In this document: one piece after another, positions 1 to 7,404 of the stretch
How positions within the stretch are numbered: position 1 is the first letter of the stretch
Layout: every line of letters starts with the position of its first letter
Source: Bacteroidales bacterium
GTDB taxonomy: Bacteria; Bacteroidota; Bacteroidia; Bacteroidales; UBA7960
Direction of reading: 5' to 3'
DNA: 8,252 nt
Assembly (NCBI GenBank): GCA_003553005.1
Contig: PUPG01000052.1
Location: forward strand, 1-8,252
Position numbers and translations under genes: made by a program
The notes under the pieces: model-generated
What the model was told of the DNA's origin: nothing
Database searches by the model: none
The model's input: only the letters and a program-made list of their open reading frames with translations

Positions 1-560
1 ATATTGCCACCATGGATGTGTTCAGCCGGCTGATGATGGACCGCATCATCTTTCTGGGAGTACCGATCAACGATTATGTGGCCAACATCATCCAGGCCCA
101 GCTGCTGTACCTGGAATCGGTTGACCCGAAAAAGGACATCCAGATCTACCTGAATACACCCGGCGGTTCGGTGTATGCCGGCCTGGGCATATACGACACC
201 ATGCAGTATATCTCGCCCGACGTGGCCACGATCTGTACGGGAATGGCTGCCTCCATGGGGGCCGTGCTCCTCTGCGCCGGAACCACGGGAAAACGTACAG
301 GCCTGAAGCATAGCCGCATCCTGATTCACCAGCCCATGGGAGGTGCGCAAGGCCAAGCCTCCGATATCGAGATCACGGCCCGTGAGATCCAGAAGATCAA
401 AAAGGAACTCTATGAGATCATTGCCGTGCATTCCAACCAGGACTATGAGCAGATTTGGCAGGACGCGGATCGCGACTACTGGATGACTTCACAGGAAGCG
501 AAGGATTATGGCATGCTGGATAATGTACTGATATCCAACAAGAAAGAATCCGACAAGTAA
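1..560 (+). CDS. clpP: ATP-dependent Clp protease proteolytic subunit ClpP, 5' end cut off by the window edge
   Basis: This is the serine peptidase that forms the double-heptamer chamber of the cytoplasmic Clp protease and degrades proteins fed in by ClpX. Counting from the Met codon at position 12, the catalytic triad is Ser81 (in GMAASMGA), His106 (in LIHQPMGG) and Asp155 (in DRDYWM). The spacings of 25 and 74 residues equal those of E. coli ClpP. The NTPGGSV oxyanion segment is at 48-54. The frame stays open to the left edge, and Bacteroidota ClpP proteins normally have a few dozen residues before the [11 protein letters not shown] segment. The Met at 12 is therefore probably internal and the true start lies outside the window. 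The stop codon is at 558-560. clpX follows after 52 bases on the same strand with no terminator visible, so the two are probably co-transcribed. The identification is very secure; only the start is unknown. Confidence 0.97.
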   Translation, partial: IATMDVFSRLMMDRIIFLGVPINDYVANIIQAQLLYLESVDPKKDIQIYLNTPGGSVYAGLGIYDTMQYISPDVATICTGMAASMGAVLLCAGTTGKRTGLKHSRILIHQPMGGAQGQASDIEITAREIQKIKKELYEIIAVHSNQDYEQIWQDADRDYWMTSQEAKDYGMLDNVLISNKKESDK

Positions 561-612
561 AACAGTGACCTTGCGAAACTGCTCCCTGAGCACGTAAAAA
601 CAAGCAGCAATC

Positions 613-1857
613 ATGGCTAAAGAGAACAAAAAATGTGCTTTCTGCGGAAGGGACTCCCGGGATGTGGGCTTGCTCGTCACGGGCATCGACGCGCACATCT
701 GTGACCGGTGTGTCGGGCAAGCCAAAAACATCGTGGATGAGGAAAAGGCCCTCGAAGAGAAGAAAAAAATTCCTTCATTTAAGCTTTTCAAGCCCGCCGA
801 GATCAAAAAGCACCTCGATCAGTATGTGATTGGCCAGGAAGAGGCTAAGAAAGTCCTCTCCGTGGCGGTCTACAACCATTATAAGCGCATCAACCATTCC
901 ACACCCAAAGATGAGGACCTGGATGGCGTGGAGCTGGATAAGTCCAATATCGTGCTGATCGGTGAAACAGGCACGGGCAAGACGCTGATGGCTCGCACCA
1001 TCGCCAAAAAGATGAAGGTCCCTTTCTGTATCGCCGATGCCACCGTGCTGACAGAAGCCGGTTACGTGGGTGAGGATGTGGAGAGCATCCTCGTGCGCTT
1101 GCTGCAGGTGGCGGACTATAATGTAACTGCTGCCGAAAGGGGCATTGTGTTTATTGATGAGCTGGATAAGATCGCGCGCAAATCCGACAACCCCTCCATT
1201 ACAAGGGATGTGAGCGGCGAAGGTGTGCAACAGGCTTTGCTGAAGCTGCTTGAAGGTGCCGTGGTGAACGTGCCCCCGCAAGGTGGACGCAAGCACCCTG
1301 AGCAAAAGATGATCCAGATCAATACGCAGAAGATCCTGTTCGTCTGCGGAGGTGCATTCGATGGCATCGAAAAGAAGATCATGGCCAGGATGCATGCCAA
1401 CGCCATTGGCTATGGGGCCAATAAGACCGGTCGAATCGATCGCGAAAATGCCCTGCAATACGTGGCTCCGCAGGACCTCAAAAGCTACGGGCTGATCCCC
1501 GAACTGGTCGGACGAATCCCCGTGCTTTCGCACCTTAATCCACTTGACCAGGATGCCTTGCGGCAAATCCTTACCGAGCCCAAAAATTCGCTGGTAAAGC
1601 AATACACCAAGCTGTTTGAGATGGATAACAAAAAGCTGTTGATCGACGATGAGGTGCTTGACTATGTCGTGGAGAAAGCTGTGGACTTCAAGTTGGGTGC
1701 CCGCGGATTGCGGTCAATTTGTGAGGTGATCATGCTGGATGCCATGTACGAGATTCCCTCTGATGAGGCTGCCGGAGACACCTTCCACCTGACCCTGGAT
1801 TATGCCCGTGAGCGGCTGGAAAAGGCCCAGCTTGGCCGCCTGAAAGCGGCTTCCTGA
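613..1857 (+). CDS. clpX: ATP-dependent Clp protease ATP-binding subunit ClpX
   Basis: ClpX is the hexameric AAA+ unfoldase that recognises tagged substrates and threads them into ClpP. It has 414 residues, the usual family length. The N-terminal zinc-binding domain has Cys8, Cys11, Cys30 and Cys33. The AAA+ module shows Walker A GETGTGKT (117-124), the pore-1 loop GYVGE (150-154), Walker B IVFIDE (178-183), the RKH loop (226-228), an arginine-finger region GLIPELVGR (293-301) and sensor-2 GARGLR (362-367). The tripeptide in the ClpP-docking loop is Ile-Gly-Tyr (265-267) where E. coli has IGF. The ATG at 613 is chosen because it places the zinc finger at the normal distance from the N-terminus. 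The gene lies 52 bases after clpP, a common order for the protease and its unfoldase. No Shine-Dalgarno sequence precedes the start. Long antisense reading frames inside it are shadows. Confidence 0.98.
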   Translation: MAKENKKCAFCGRDSRDVGLLVTGIDAHICDRCVGQAKNIVDEEKALEEKKKIPSFKLFKPAEIKKHLDQYVIGQEEAKKVLSVAVYNHYKRINHSTPKDEDLDGVELDKSNIVLIGETGTGKTLMARTIAKKMKVPFCIADATVLTEAGYVGEDVESILVRLLQVADYNVTAAERGIVFIDELDKIARKSDNPSITRDVSGEGVQQALLKLLEGAVVNVPPQGGRKHPEQKMIQINTQKILFVCGGAFDGIEKKIMARMHANAIGYGANKTGRIDRENALQYVAPQDLKSYGLIPELVGRIPVLSHLNPLDQDALRQILTEPKNSLVKQYTKLFEMDNKKLLIDDEVLDYVVEKAVDFKLGARGLRSICEVIMLDAMYEIPSDEAAGDTFHLTLDYARERLEKAQLGRLKAAS

Positions 1858-1895
1858 GGTGTGAAACCCCAGAGGTGTTTGCTGCCACCGAACCC

Positions 1896-1926
1896 TTGAA
1901 AAAGCGAAAAATTTTTCTTATCTTAA
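1896..1926 (+). promoter_or_regulatory. Putative Bacteroidota-type promoter for the DUF4294 gene
   Basis: TTG at 1896-1898 (-33 like) is followed after 20 bases by TATCTTAA at 1919-1926, which matches the TAnnTT part of the Bacteroidota -7 consensus TAnnTTTG but not its last two bases. Transcription would begin near 1931-1933, giving a leader of about 25 bases before the ATG at 1958. The -7 element overlaps the left arm of the hairpin at 1925-1953. The call rests on an imperfect motif and its position. Confidence 0.4.
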
Positions 1927-1957
1927 AGCGTTCCTTTTAACATAGAACGCTTTTTTT
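1925..1957 (+). terminator. Perfect 9-bp hairpin with T-run after clpX, abutting the next start codon
   Basis: AAAGCGTTC (1925-1933) is exactly complementary to GAACGCTTT (1945-1953) across an 11-base loop, and the T-run continues to 1957. This has the form of an intrinsic terminator for clpP-clpX, whose last stop codon ends at 1857. The T-run is immediately followed by the ATG of the DUF4294 gene, so the element also forms that gene's 5' leader. Stem stability and function are inferred; the complementarity is directly visible. Confidence 0.6.
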
Positions 1958-2563
1958 ATGGGCAAACCATCCATTCTGGTGCTAGTATTTTGCCTGGCCA
2001 TGTTGCCGGGCGGGGAGGTGTTGCATGCTGCAGCAAATGAGTTGCAGCGGGGCAGGACTGTGGCTGCCAGGGTGCAGGATGGCGATACCCTCATCGTCAT
2101 GGAGCTCGCACCCGTCAGCGTAGTTGCCTCAAGGGAGTTTGGCAGCCGGAGAGCAGAGTGGCGGTATAACAGGCTGGTGCGCAACGTAAAGATCGTCTAT
2201 CCTTATGCACAGCTTGCTGGCGTGATGTTCCGGGAGTACACCGAAAAGTTGCAGAAGCTCGAGACGGAACGGGAACGGCGCGAATTTACCGAGCAGGCGG
2301 AGGAAGAACTCCTGGAACGGTTTGAAGACGACCTCAGGAAACTCACCTTTAGCCAGGGCCTGATCCTGATCAAGCTGGTAGACAGGGAAACGCAACACAC
2401 CTCCTACGACATTGTGCGTGAATTCCGGGGGATGTTTCGCGCGTTTTTCTGGCAGTCCATAGGCAGGCTTTTCGGGTTTGACCTGAAGACCGAGTACGAC
2501 CCCCACGGCGAGGATCGCGACATTGAAGAAGTGGTGACCTTGATTGAGGAGGGCTTGCTTTAG
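1958..2563 (+). CDS. Exported DUF4294 domain protein, function unknown
   Basis: The 201-residue product fits the DUF4294 family found in Bacteroidota; no biochemical role is known to me. Residues 1-26 form a signal peptide: a short basic start, a hydrophobic stretch ILVLVFCLAML and a likely cleavage near HAAA (23-26). A beta-rich segment around 41-61 (DGDTLIVMEL onward) is followed by the conserved NVKIVYPYA (76-84). A charged, probably coiled-coil helix spans about 93-128, then come a FSQGLILIKLVDRET block (131-145) and AFFWQSIGRLFG with KTEYDP near the end. The protein is therefore probably periplasmic or envelope-attached. Its ATG directly follows the T-run of the hairpin at 1925-1957, so expression from the promoter at 1896-1926 seems more likely than read-through from clpX. 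It converges on the sugar transferase gene with 22 bases between stop codons. The family assignment is from remembered family features, not a search. Confidence 0.85.
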   Translation: MGKPSILVLVFCLAMLPGGEVLHAAANELQRGRTVAARVQDGDTLIVMELAPVSVVASREFGSRRAEWRYNRLVRNVKIVYPYAQLAGVMFREYTEKLQKLETERERREFTEQAEEELLERFEDDLRKLTFSQGLILIKLVDRETQHTSYDIVREFRGMFRAFFWQSIGRLFGFDLKTEYDPHGEDRDIEEVVTLIEEGLL

Positions 2564-2585
2564 GAGGGGTAATGCAGGGGAGGAA

Positions 2586-4010
2586 TTACTTGCCCCGGCC
2601 CTGGATGATGATCAATACGGTGTATATCAGGATCTTGAAATCCACGGCCAGGGACATGTTTTCCAGGTAAAGCAGATCGTACTTCAGCCGCTCAATCATC
2701 TCATCCACATTTTCCGCATACCCGTATTTTACCTGTCCCCAGCTGGTAACCCCGGGCTTGATTTTTTGCAGCAGCTTATATTCCGGGGCCTTCTTGACGA
2801 TCTGGTCAATGTAATATTGCCGCTCCGGCCGGGGCCCTACAAGAGACATCGTGCCACGGAGGACATTGTAGAACTGGGGGATCTCATCGAGGCGGACCTT
2901 GCGCATGAACCGACCAAAAGGCGTAATGCGGGGATCATCCTTACAAGATAACTGTGGTCCGTGTTTTTCGGCATCGATATACATGGACCGGAACTTGTGC
3001 ATCATGAATGGCTTGCCATGTCTGCCGATGCGCTCGTGCTTGTAAAAAACCGGACCCTTGGAGGTCAGCTTCACAATGATGGCCGTGACCAAAAATACAG
3101 GCGACAACAGGATCAGGCAAAGAATGGAAACCGTGACATCAATGAACCGCTTGATCGACTGTTGCCAGGCAGGCATCAGTCCAGACTGGATCTCGATGAG
3201 CGGCGTGCCAAAAATGGAAGTCATCTTTACCGTGCCCAGCAAAATATCCTGCATCTCCGGAATGATCTTTACCACCACATTGTTGGCATAAAGATCCGTA
3301 AGGATTTTGCTGATCTTCTTATGCTCACGGGATTCCAGGGCAATGATGGCTTCTTCCACCTTGTGTTCTTCCAGTACCCGCTGGAGGTCTTCAATGCCGC
3401 CCAAACGCGGAAGATGTTCCTCCATGGGATAAGCATCCAACCTGCTGGCATTGACAAAGCCGATCAGTTTGTTTCCGGCGGATTTCTTCTGCGAGTTCAG
3501 TTCTTTGGTGATTTCAATGGCTTTTTTCTGGCTGCCGACGATGATGGTATTGAATCCGATGGTCCGGTTGTGGATCTTCCTGGTAATGTGCGTCGACAGG
3601 ATGAAGCGAAAGGTGGCCGTGAAAAATACGTGGAGGAAAAAGAGGATCACCAGGGACTGATAATAACCCTTGCTGGCGGTGACTGCCTGGTCCAGCAGGA
3701 TCACAAAGTAAATCACCAGGACACCAATGATGGAGGTAAAGATGGTTTGTCCAAATTGCCCAAGCCTCGAACGCCGGAAAATATTTTTATAGGAACCACT
3801 GACGTAATAGAGGATGAGCCAGAAAAGCGGAATGATGACCAGGCCAAAAAAGAGGTTTTCCTGGACAAATACTTCATCCTTGAATTTATTGAAGGCAAAG
3901 CCGTTGTCGGATCCAAGGATGTGGATAAACAACAGCCAGGCAATGGCAGCTGCAATAAAATCAATGATTACAAATGCGGTGATGTAAAACCTTTGTAGTC
4001 GTTTATCCAT
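2586..4010 (-). CDS. Exopolysaccharide-type polyprenyl glycosylphosphotransferase (undecaprenyl-phosphate sugar-1-phosphate transferase)
   Basis: The protein transfers a sugar-1-phosphate from a nucleotide sugar to undecaprenyl phosphate at the inner membrane, the first step of a capsule, exopolysaccharide or O-antigen repeat unit. It has 474 residues, normal for the WcaJ-like class. Four hydrophobic segments lie near 10-31, 52-70, 90-108 and 118-138. A cytoplasmic CoA-binding-like Rossmann domain follows (about 150-270, beginning NTIIVGSQKKA), then a fifth membrane segment (about 289-313). The C-terminal bacterial sugar transferase domain has KFRSM (339-343), the catalytic Asp375-Glu376 pair in VRLDEIPQF, the GPRPE motif (392-396) and GVTSWGQV. 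The ATG at 4010 leads straight into the first basic/hydrophobic segment. It lies 163 bases downstream of the Gfo/Idh/MocA gene on the same strand and may share its transcript. The sugar (glucose, galactose or an N-acetyl sugar) cannot be read from the sequence. Confidence 0.93.
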   Translation of the reverse strand: MDKRLQRFYITAFVIIDFIAAAIAWLLFIHILGSDNGFAFNKFKDEVFVQENLFFGLVIIPLFWLILYYVSGSYKNIFRRSRLGQFGQTIFTSIIGVLVIYFVILLDQAVTASKGYYQSLVILFFLHVFFTATFRFILSTHITRKIHNRTIGFNTIIVGSQKKAIEITKELNSQKKSAGNKLIGFVNASRLDAYPMEEHLPRLGGIEDLQRVLEEHKVEEAIIALESREHKKISKILTDLYANNVVVKIIPEMQDILLGTVKMTSIFGTPLIEIQSGLMPAWQQSIKRFIDVTVSILCLILLSPVFLVTAIIVKLTSKGPVFYKHERIGRHGKPFMMHKFRSMYIDAEKHGPQLSCKDDPRITPFGRFMRKVRLDEIPQFYNVLRGTMSLVGPRPERQYYIDQIVKKAPEYKLLQKIKPGVTSWGQVKYGYAENVDEMIERLKYDLLYLENMSLAVDFKILIYTVLIIIQGRGK

Positions 4011-4173
4011 GAAATCAAGTTCGTTTGAAAACCCGGGCAGCTGCTTGATTGCGGCAGTTTATTGATGCTTGCGGTTGTTTTGTGACGTGGGAATTATATG
4101 AATTGAACGCCCGGCAGAATGACATATTGTTTTGATCAGCAAATAATTGTCACGAAAAGCTTGATCTGTGTTT

Positions 4174-5166
4174 TTAATCGGACATGATTTGCAAGTTATC
4201 CGCAATTTTGTCCATGATTTGATAGGCAAGATCCAGCGAGGCATAGCCATCATTAATGGTCACCAGTGGGTCAGTGTCTTTGGTGATCGAGTCGTGGAAA
4301 GTCTCCAGCTCCGTTTGAATGGCATTGATCGGTTTGATTTCCGGTTTCTCCACCCATATCTGTTTTTGATTTTTCTCAGGACCCAGGTCAATCACCATGG
4401 CCATGGGGTCCGGGCTGGCGACCACATCTTTCATGCGGATGATCTGTGTCTCTTTCGACAGGAAGTCTACGGCGATATAACCTTCTTTTTGGAAAAAGCG
4501 GGTCTTTAGCATGTTCTTCATCGAAATTCTGCTGGCGGTAAGATTTGCCACACAGCCATTGGAAAACTCAATGCGTGCATTGGCAATGTCGGGGGTGTCT
4601 GACACGACGGCCACGCCGCTCGCGCTGATCTTCCTGACTTCTGCATCCACCACGCTCAACACGATGTCAATGTCGTGTATCATCAGGTCCAGGGTGACCG
4701 GCACATCTGTTCCGCGCGGATTGAACTGTCCCAGCCGGTGTGCTTCAATGAACATGGGCCTGGTAAAATAAGGCCTGGCCGCAATGAAGGCCGGATTAAA
4801 ACGCTCCACGTGGCCTACCTGCACTTTGACATGGGCTTCTTCAGCGAGTGCGATCAGCTTTTTGGCCTCATCCATGGTGGTCGTCAGCGGTTTTTCGATA
4901 AACACGTGCTTGCCGTGTTTCAGGGCTATTGAGGCACAATCGAAATGCGACACCGTAGGCGTTACAATGTCAACCATATCCACCTGCGCAATCAACTCCT
5001 CAGCCGATTCAAAGCGCTTGATGTTGAATGAAGAAGCCACAGCTTCGGCTGTTTCTTCATCGGGGTCATAAAAACCAATCAATTCAAAACGGTCTGATGC
5101 CTGGATGCATTTGATGTGAATTTTCCCCAAATGACCGGCTCCTAAAACTCCTATCTTATGTGACAT
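4174..5166 (-). CDS. Gfo/Idh/MocA family NAD(P)-dependent oxidoreductase
   Basis: This is a cytoplasmic dehydrogenase of the glucose-fructose oxidoreductase / inositol dehydrogenase class, which usually oxidises a sugar or nucleotide sugar. From the ATG at 5166 it has 330 residues. The N-terminal Rossmann fold shows GAGHLG (9-14) and FYDPD (32-36). The EKPLT motif (91-95) contains the conserved Lys92, and GHVERFNPA is at 118-126. The DLMIHDID segment supplies the likely catalytic Asp160 and His164. The frame also opens at a TTG at 5205, 13 codons earlier. I prefer the ATG because homologues begin just before this Rossmann strand and because the -7 promoter box at 5203-5210 would lie on that extension. 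The best-known relatives with a similar layout are WlbA-like UDP-sugar 3-dehydrogenases, and the sugar transferase downstream supports a polysaccharide role. The substrate remains inferred. Confidence 0.9.
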   Translation of the reverse strand: MSHKIGVLGAGHLGKIHIKCIQASDRFELIGFYDPDEETAEAVASSFNIKRFESAEELIAQVDMVDIVTPTVSHFDCASIALKHGKHVFIEKPLTTTMDEAKKLIALAEEAHVKVQVGHVERFNPAFIAARPYFTRPMFIEAHRLGQFNPRGTDVPVTLDLMIHDIDIVLSVVDAEVRKISASGVAVVSDTPDIANARIEFSNGCVANLTASRISMKNMLKTRFFQKEGYIAVDFLSKETQIIRMKDVVASPDPMAMVIDLGPEKNQKQIWVEKPEIKPINAIQTELETFHDSITKDTDPLVTINDGYASLDLAYQIMDKIADNLQIMSD

Positions 5167-5202
5167 GTTGGTGCTGTTTTTCTGAAAAGAACCAATTTTT
5201 GA

Positions 5203-5232
5203 CAAAAGTAGGTTTTTTTATGGACTGCGAAA
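5203..5232 (-). promoter_or_regulatory. Putative promoter of the Gfo/Idh/MocA gene
   Basis: On the minus strand, positions 5210-5203 read TACTTTTG, a perfect match to the Bacteroidota -7 element TAnnTTTG. A weak -33-like TTTC lies at 5232-5229, 18 bases upstream, a little closer than usual. Transcription would start about 30 bases before the ATG at 5166. The box supports that ATG over the TTG at 5205. Confidence 0.5.
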
Positions 5233-5402
5233 TGATTATTTTCGTAATTTCAATGGTGGTGAATCCCAAAAACACAAACCGAAGCATTGCGGGCGGGATC
5301 GACACGCGAGACGATGATGATGCCATGGTGAGCCTGGCTTCGCCGAACCCGCAAGTGCCTGGTTGATGTGACCAAATATAAAAATGATAAACGCATAACA
5401 GC

Positions 5403-6047
5403 ATGACAGATTCATACCGGCATAAGGGCATGCGCAAGAAACTGGTGGAGGAGGTTCGCGAAAAGGGGATCAGGGATGAGCGGGTGCTGGAAGCCATACT
5501 AGCCGTGCCCCGTCATTACTTCCTGGATTCTTCTTTCGTGGAAATTGCCTACCAGGATAAGCCCTTTCCGATCGGGTCCGGCCAGACCATCAGCCAGCCC
5601 TATACAGTGGCTTATCAGACTGAACTGCTCAAGGTCGAAAAAGGGTGCAAGGTGCTGGAGGTTGGCACGGGCAGCGGTTACCAGGCTTGCATCCTGGAAG
5701 AGATGGGAGCCAAGGTCTTTAGCGTGGAAAGACACCATAGTCTGTATAAGAAAACCAAGGCGCTCCTCGCCAAAATGAACTACCGGGCCAAAATCTTTTA
5801 TGGAGATGGCTACCAGGGACTGCCTGCTTTTGCACCCTTCGACCGCATCCTGGTTACCGCCGCAGCGCCTTATCTGCCAGAAGCGTTTCTGAAACAACTT
5901 AATCCGGGTGGCATCATCGTCATACCCATCGGCACCGGCGACACCCAGGTGATGAAACGCATCACCAAAATCGATGACGAGCGCACGGACGAGGAGCAGT
6001 TCGGCTATTTCAGATTCGTCCCCATGCTGGGGAGCAAGGTGAGATAA
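5403..6047 (+). CDS. pcm: Protein-L-isoaspartate(D-aspartate) O-methyltransferase
   Basis: The enzyme methylates abnormal L-isoaspartyl (and D-aspartyl) residues in aged proteins with S-adenosylmethionine, which starts their conversion back to normal aspartate. It has 214 residues, normal for the bacterial family. Visible landmarks are VPRHYF (35-40), the substrate-pocket motif GQTISQP (60-66) and the SAM-binding motif I VLEVGTGSGYQ (84-94). The acidic end of the second strand is Glu109 (FSVER), followed by GDGYQGLP (134-141) and the family's C-terminal FRFVPMLG (203-210). The ATG at 5403 fits the usual N-terminus, where a basic helix precedes the RDERVLEAI segment. No Shine-Dalgarno sequence is present. 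A promoter should lie in the AT-rich stretch at 5363-5390, but no clean TAnnTTTG is seen there. It converges on the ABC permease gene with only 6 bases between stop codons. Confidence 0.96.
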   Translation: MTDSYRHKGMRKKLVEEVREKGIRDERVLEAILAVPRHYFLDSSFVEIAYQDKPFPIGSGQTISQPYTVAYQTELLKVEKGCKVLEVGTGSGYQACILEEMGAKVFSVERHHSLYKKTKALLAKMNYRAKIFYGDGYQGLPAFAPFDRILVTAAAPYLPEAFLKQLNPGGIIVIPIGTGDTQVMKRITKIDDERTDEEQFGYFRFVPMLGSKVR

Positions 6048-6053
6048 ATAGGT

Positions 6054-7280
6054 TTAATCCCTCGCACTGCGATCCAGGGCATCCCTGAGCCCATTCCCAG
6101 TCAGCATAAACGCCAGCACCAGCAGCATGATGGCCAGACCCGGAAGGATGGCCAGGTAAGCCTTATCCAGGATGATGTACCCATAATGTTCCCGGATCAT
6201 GGTACCCCACGAGGGCATGGGCGGTTGCACGCCAATTCCCAAAAAGCTCAGTCCGGCCTCGATGAGTATGGCCGATGCAAAATTGGCTGCCGAAATGACA
6301 ATCACAGGGCCCATGATCACCGGCAAAATATGCCGCCTGATGATGCGCATGCTGCCAAGTCCCAGGGCACGTGCCGACTCCACAAATTCTTTTTCCCGGA
6401 CACCCAGTACCTGGCCACGCACGACCCGGGCTACCTCCACCCACATGGTCAGTCCCACAGCCACAAAAACCTGCCAAAAACCTTTTCCGAGGGCAAAGGT
6501 AATCGCAATGGCGAGCAACAGCGTAGGCACTGACCAGACCACATTGATGAGCCACACGATAAACTGATCCAGCCGGCCACGGAAAAATCCGGCCAGACTT
6601 CCCAGGGTGATGCCGATGACCAGCGAAATGAACACGGCAATAAAGCCTACCGAAAGGGATACGCGGATACCCAAAACCAGCTGGCTCAGCATGTCGCGAC
6701 CAAATCGATCGGTCCCCAGCCGGAAAACCCGCTCCCTGATATGCTTTTCCTGCACCTGCCTGCGCATCTCTTCGATCGTGAGGCGGTGCTGATCGCCATA
6801 CAGGTCGGTGACAACCAACACATCACCATCCCGCCGGATGTCGTCTTCGAGAAGGTCAACGGCAAACAGCACATCTGCAAGGTGGTCACGGCCTTCCATG
6901 CCGGGGTAACCAGGCTCCCCTGCATAGGTTTCGTAGAGGAGCCACTCTCCTTCAAAGGCATAGTCCTGCACCGGTATGGTGTTATAGGGCAAGGGAGCAC
7001 CCGAAAGCAGCCTCGTGAGGATGTCCGGCTTTTGATGGGGCTGGTTTTTGGTCACATAGACAAATTCCATCCTGGTCCCGGGTGCATGGGTGGCGATCTC
7101 CAGTTGCTGGTGATTGGCATGGGGGGTGCTGTCGGGGATGATCAGGTAGGCGAATACGGCCAATAGCCCACAACATGCGATCCATACCACGCCAGCCATC
7201 GCTGTGGGTATGCGCAAAAAACGCCTCCAGATAATATAACCCGGCGACAATGCATGTTCTGCTGATCTTCTGAATAACAT
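6054..7280 (-). CDS. ABC transporter permease, DppC/OppC type, with a long extracytoplasmic insert
   Basis: This is an inner-membrane permease of the dipeptide/oligopeptide/nickel importer class. It has 408 residues, against about 300 for typical DppC or OppC. An OppC_N-type start (residues 1-50) includes the first membrane segment (about 28-49). About 140 mostly polar residues follow before the hallmark LGTDRFGRDMLSQ (188-200). Five more hydrophobic segments then appear near 207-232, 240-264, 268-287, 325-345 and 374-394. The ATPase-coupling EAA loop is at about 298-320 (EFVESARALGLG). The conserved GLSFLGIGVQPPMPSWG block (343-359) confirms the subfamily. From memory, many Bacteroidota relatives carry a similar insert. 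No partner permease, ATPase or substrate-binding protein lies in the window, so partners must be elsewhere. The substrate is unknown, and import is inferred from family. The ATG at 7280 is preceded by a 7-bp dyad at 7295-7315. Confidence 0.92.
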   Translation of the reverse strand: MLFRRSAEHALSPGYIIWRRFLRIPTAMAGVVWIACCGLLAVFAYLIIPDSTPHANHQQLEIATHAPGTRMEFVYVTKNQPHQKPDILTRLLSGAPLPYNTIPVQDYAFEGEWLLYETYAGEPGYPGMEGRDHLADVLFAVDLLEDDIRRDGDVLVVTDLYGDQHRLTIEEMRRQVQEKHIRERVFRLGTDRFGRDMLSQLVLGIRVSLSVGFIAVFISLVIGITLGSLAGFFRGRLDQFIVWLINVVWSVPTLLLAIAITFALGKGFWQVFVAVGLTMWVEVARVVRGQVLGVREKEFVESARALGLGSMRIIRRHILPVIMGPVIVISAANFASAILIEAGLSFLGIGVQPPMPSWGTMIREHYGYIILDKAYLAILPGLAIMLLVLAFMLTGNGLRDALDRSARD

Positions 7281-7294
7281 TGTGCTGTGTAAAC

Positions 7295-7315
7295 TAAGCG
7301 GTTGAACCCCGCTTA
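7295..7315. repeat. Perfect 7-bp inverted repeat just upstream of the ABC permease start
   Basis: TAAGCGG (7295-7301) and CCGCTTA (7309-7315) are exact reverse complements separated by 7 bases. The centre is about 25 bases upstream of the ATG at 7280 on the minus strand. It could be an operator or a stem-loop in the permease mRNA leader. There is no T-run, so it is not an intrinsic terminator. Confidence 0.55.
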
Positions 7316-7339
7316 CCAGGCGGCCTGTTCAGTATATAT

Positions 7340-7382
7340 TTACCATCCCGGCGCTTCAGCCGGCTACCGGATTGTTTGGTAA
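7340..7382. repeat. Imperfect nested inverted repeat in the divergent intergenic region
   Basis: TTACCA (7340-7345) pairs with TGGTAA (7377-7382). Inside it, CCGGC (7348-7352) pairs with GCCGG (7359-7363), and an alternative inner pairing uses CCGG at 7367-7370. The left arm TTACCATCCCGG is nearly the reverse complement of 7367-7382 apart from short bulges. It may be a structured leader or a regulator site; the function is unknown. Confidence 0.4.
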
Positions 7383-7404
7383 GGACCCTGGCTAGGCTTG
7401 CCGT

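Noticed and set aside
775..1602. Minus-strand open frame of 275 codons
   Set aside because: It lies entirely antisense to clpX, whose motifs are all intact. The translation shows no recognisable domain, so it is a shadow of the coding bias on the other strand.
2961..3998. Plus-strand open frame of 345 codons
   Set aside because: It is antisense to the sugar transferase, which has clear membrane segments and catalytic motifs. The plus-strand product is highly charged and low in recognisable structure, typical of a mirror frame.
4011..4173. Possible promoter for the sugar transferase (a TATAAT-like string on the minus strand near 4094-4099)
   Set aside because: It matches the E. coli -10 rather than the Bacteroidota TAnnTTTG, and no -33 element is positioned with it. 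Such AT-rich strings are expected by chance.
5167..5205. N-terminal extension of the oxidoreductase from TTG 5205
   Set aside because: The 13 extra codons precede the normal family start, the start codon is TTG, and a perfect -7 element (5210-5203) would overlap the start. The ATG at 5166 is preferred.
6020..6032. CCCC/GGGG mini-hairpin near the end of pcm
   Set aside because: The stem is only 4 bp, it lies inside the coding sequence and no T-run follows, so it is not a credible terminator.
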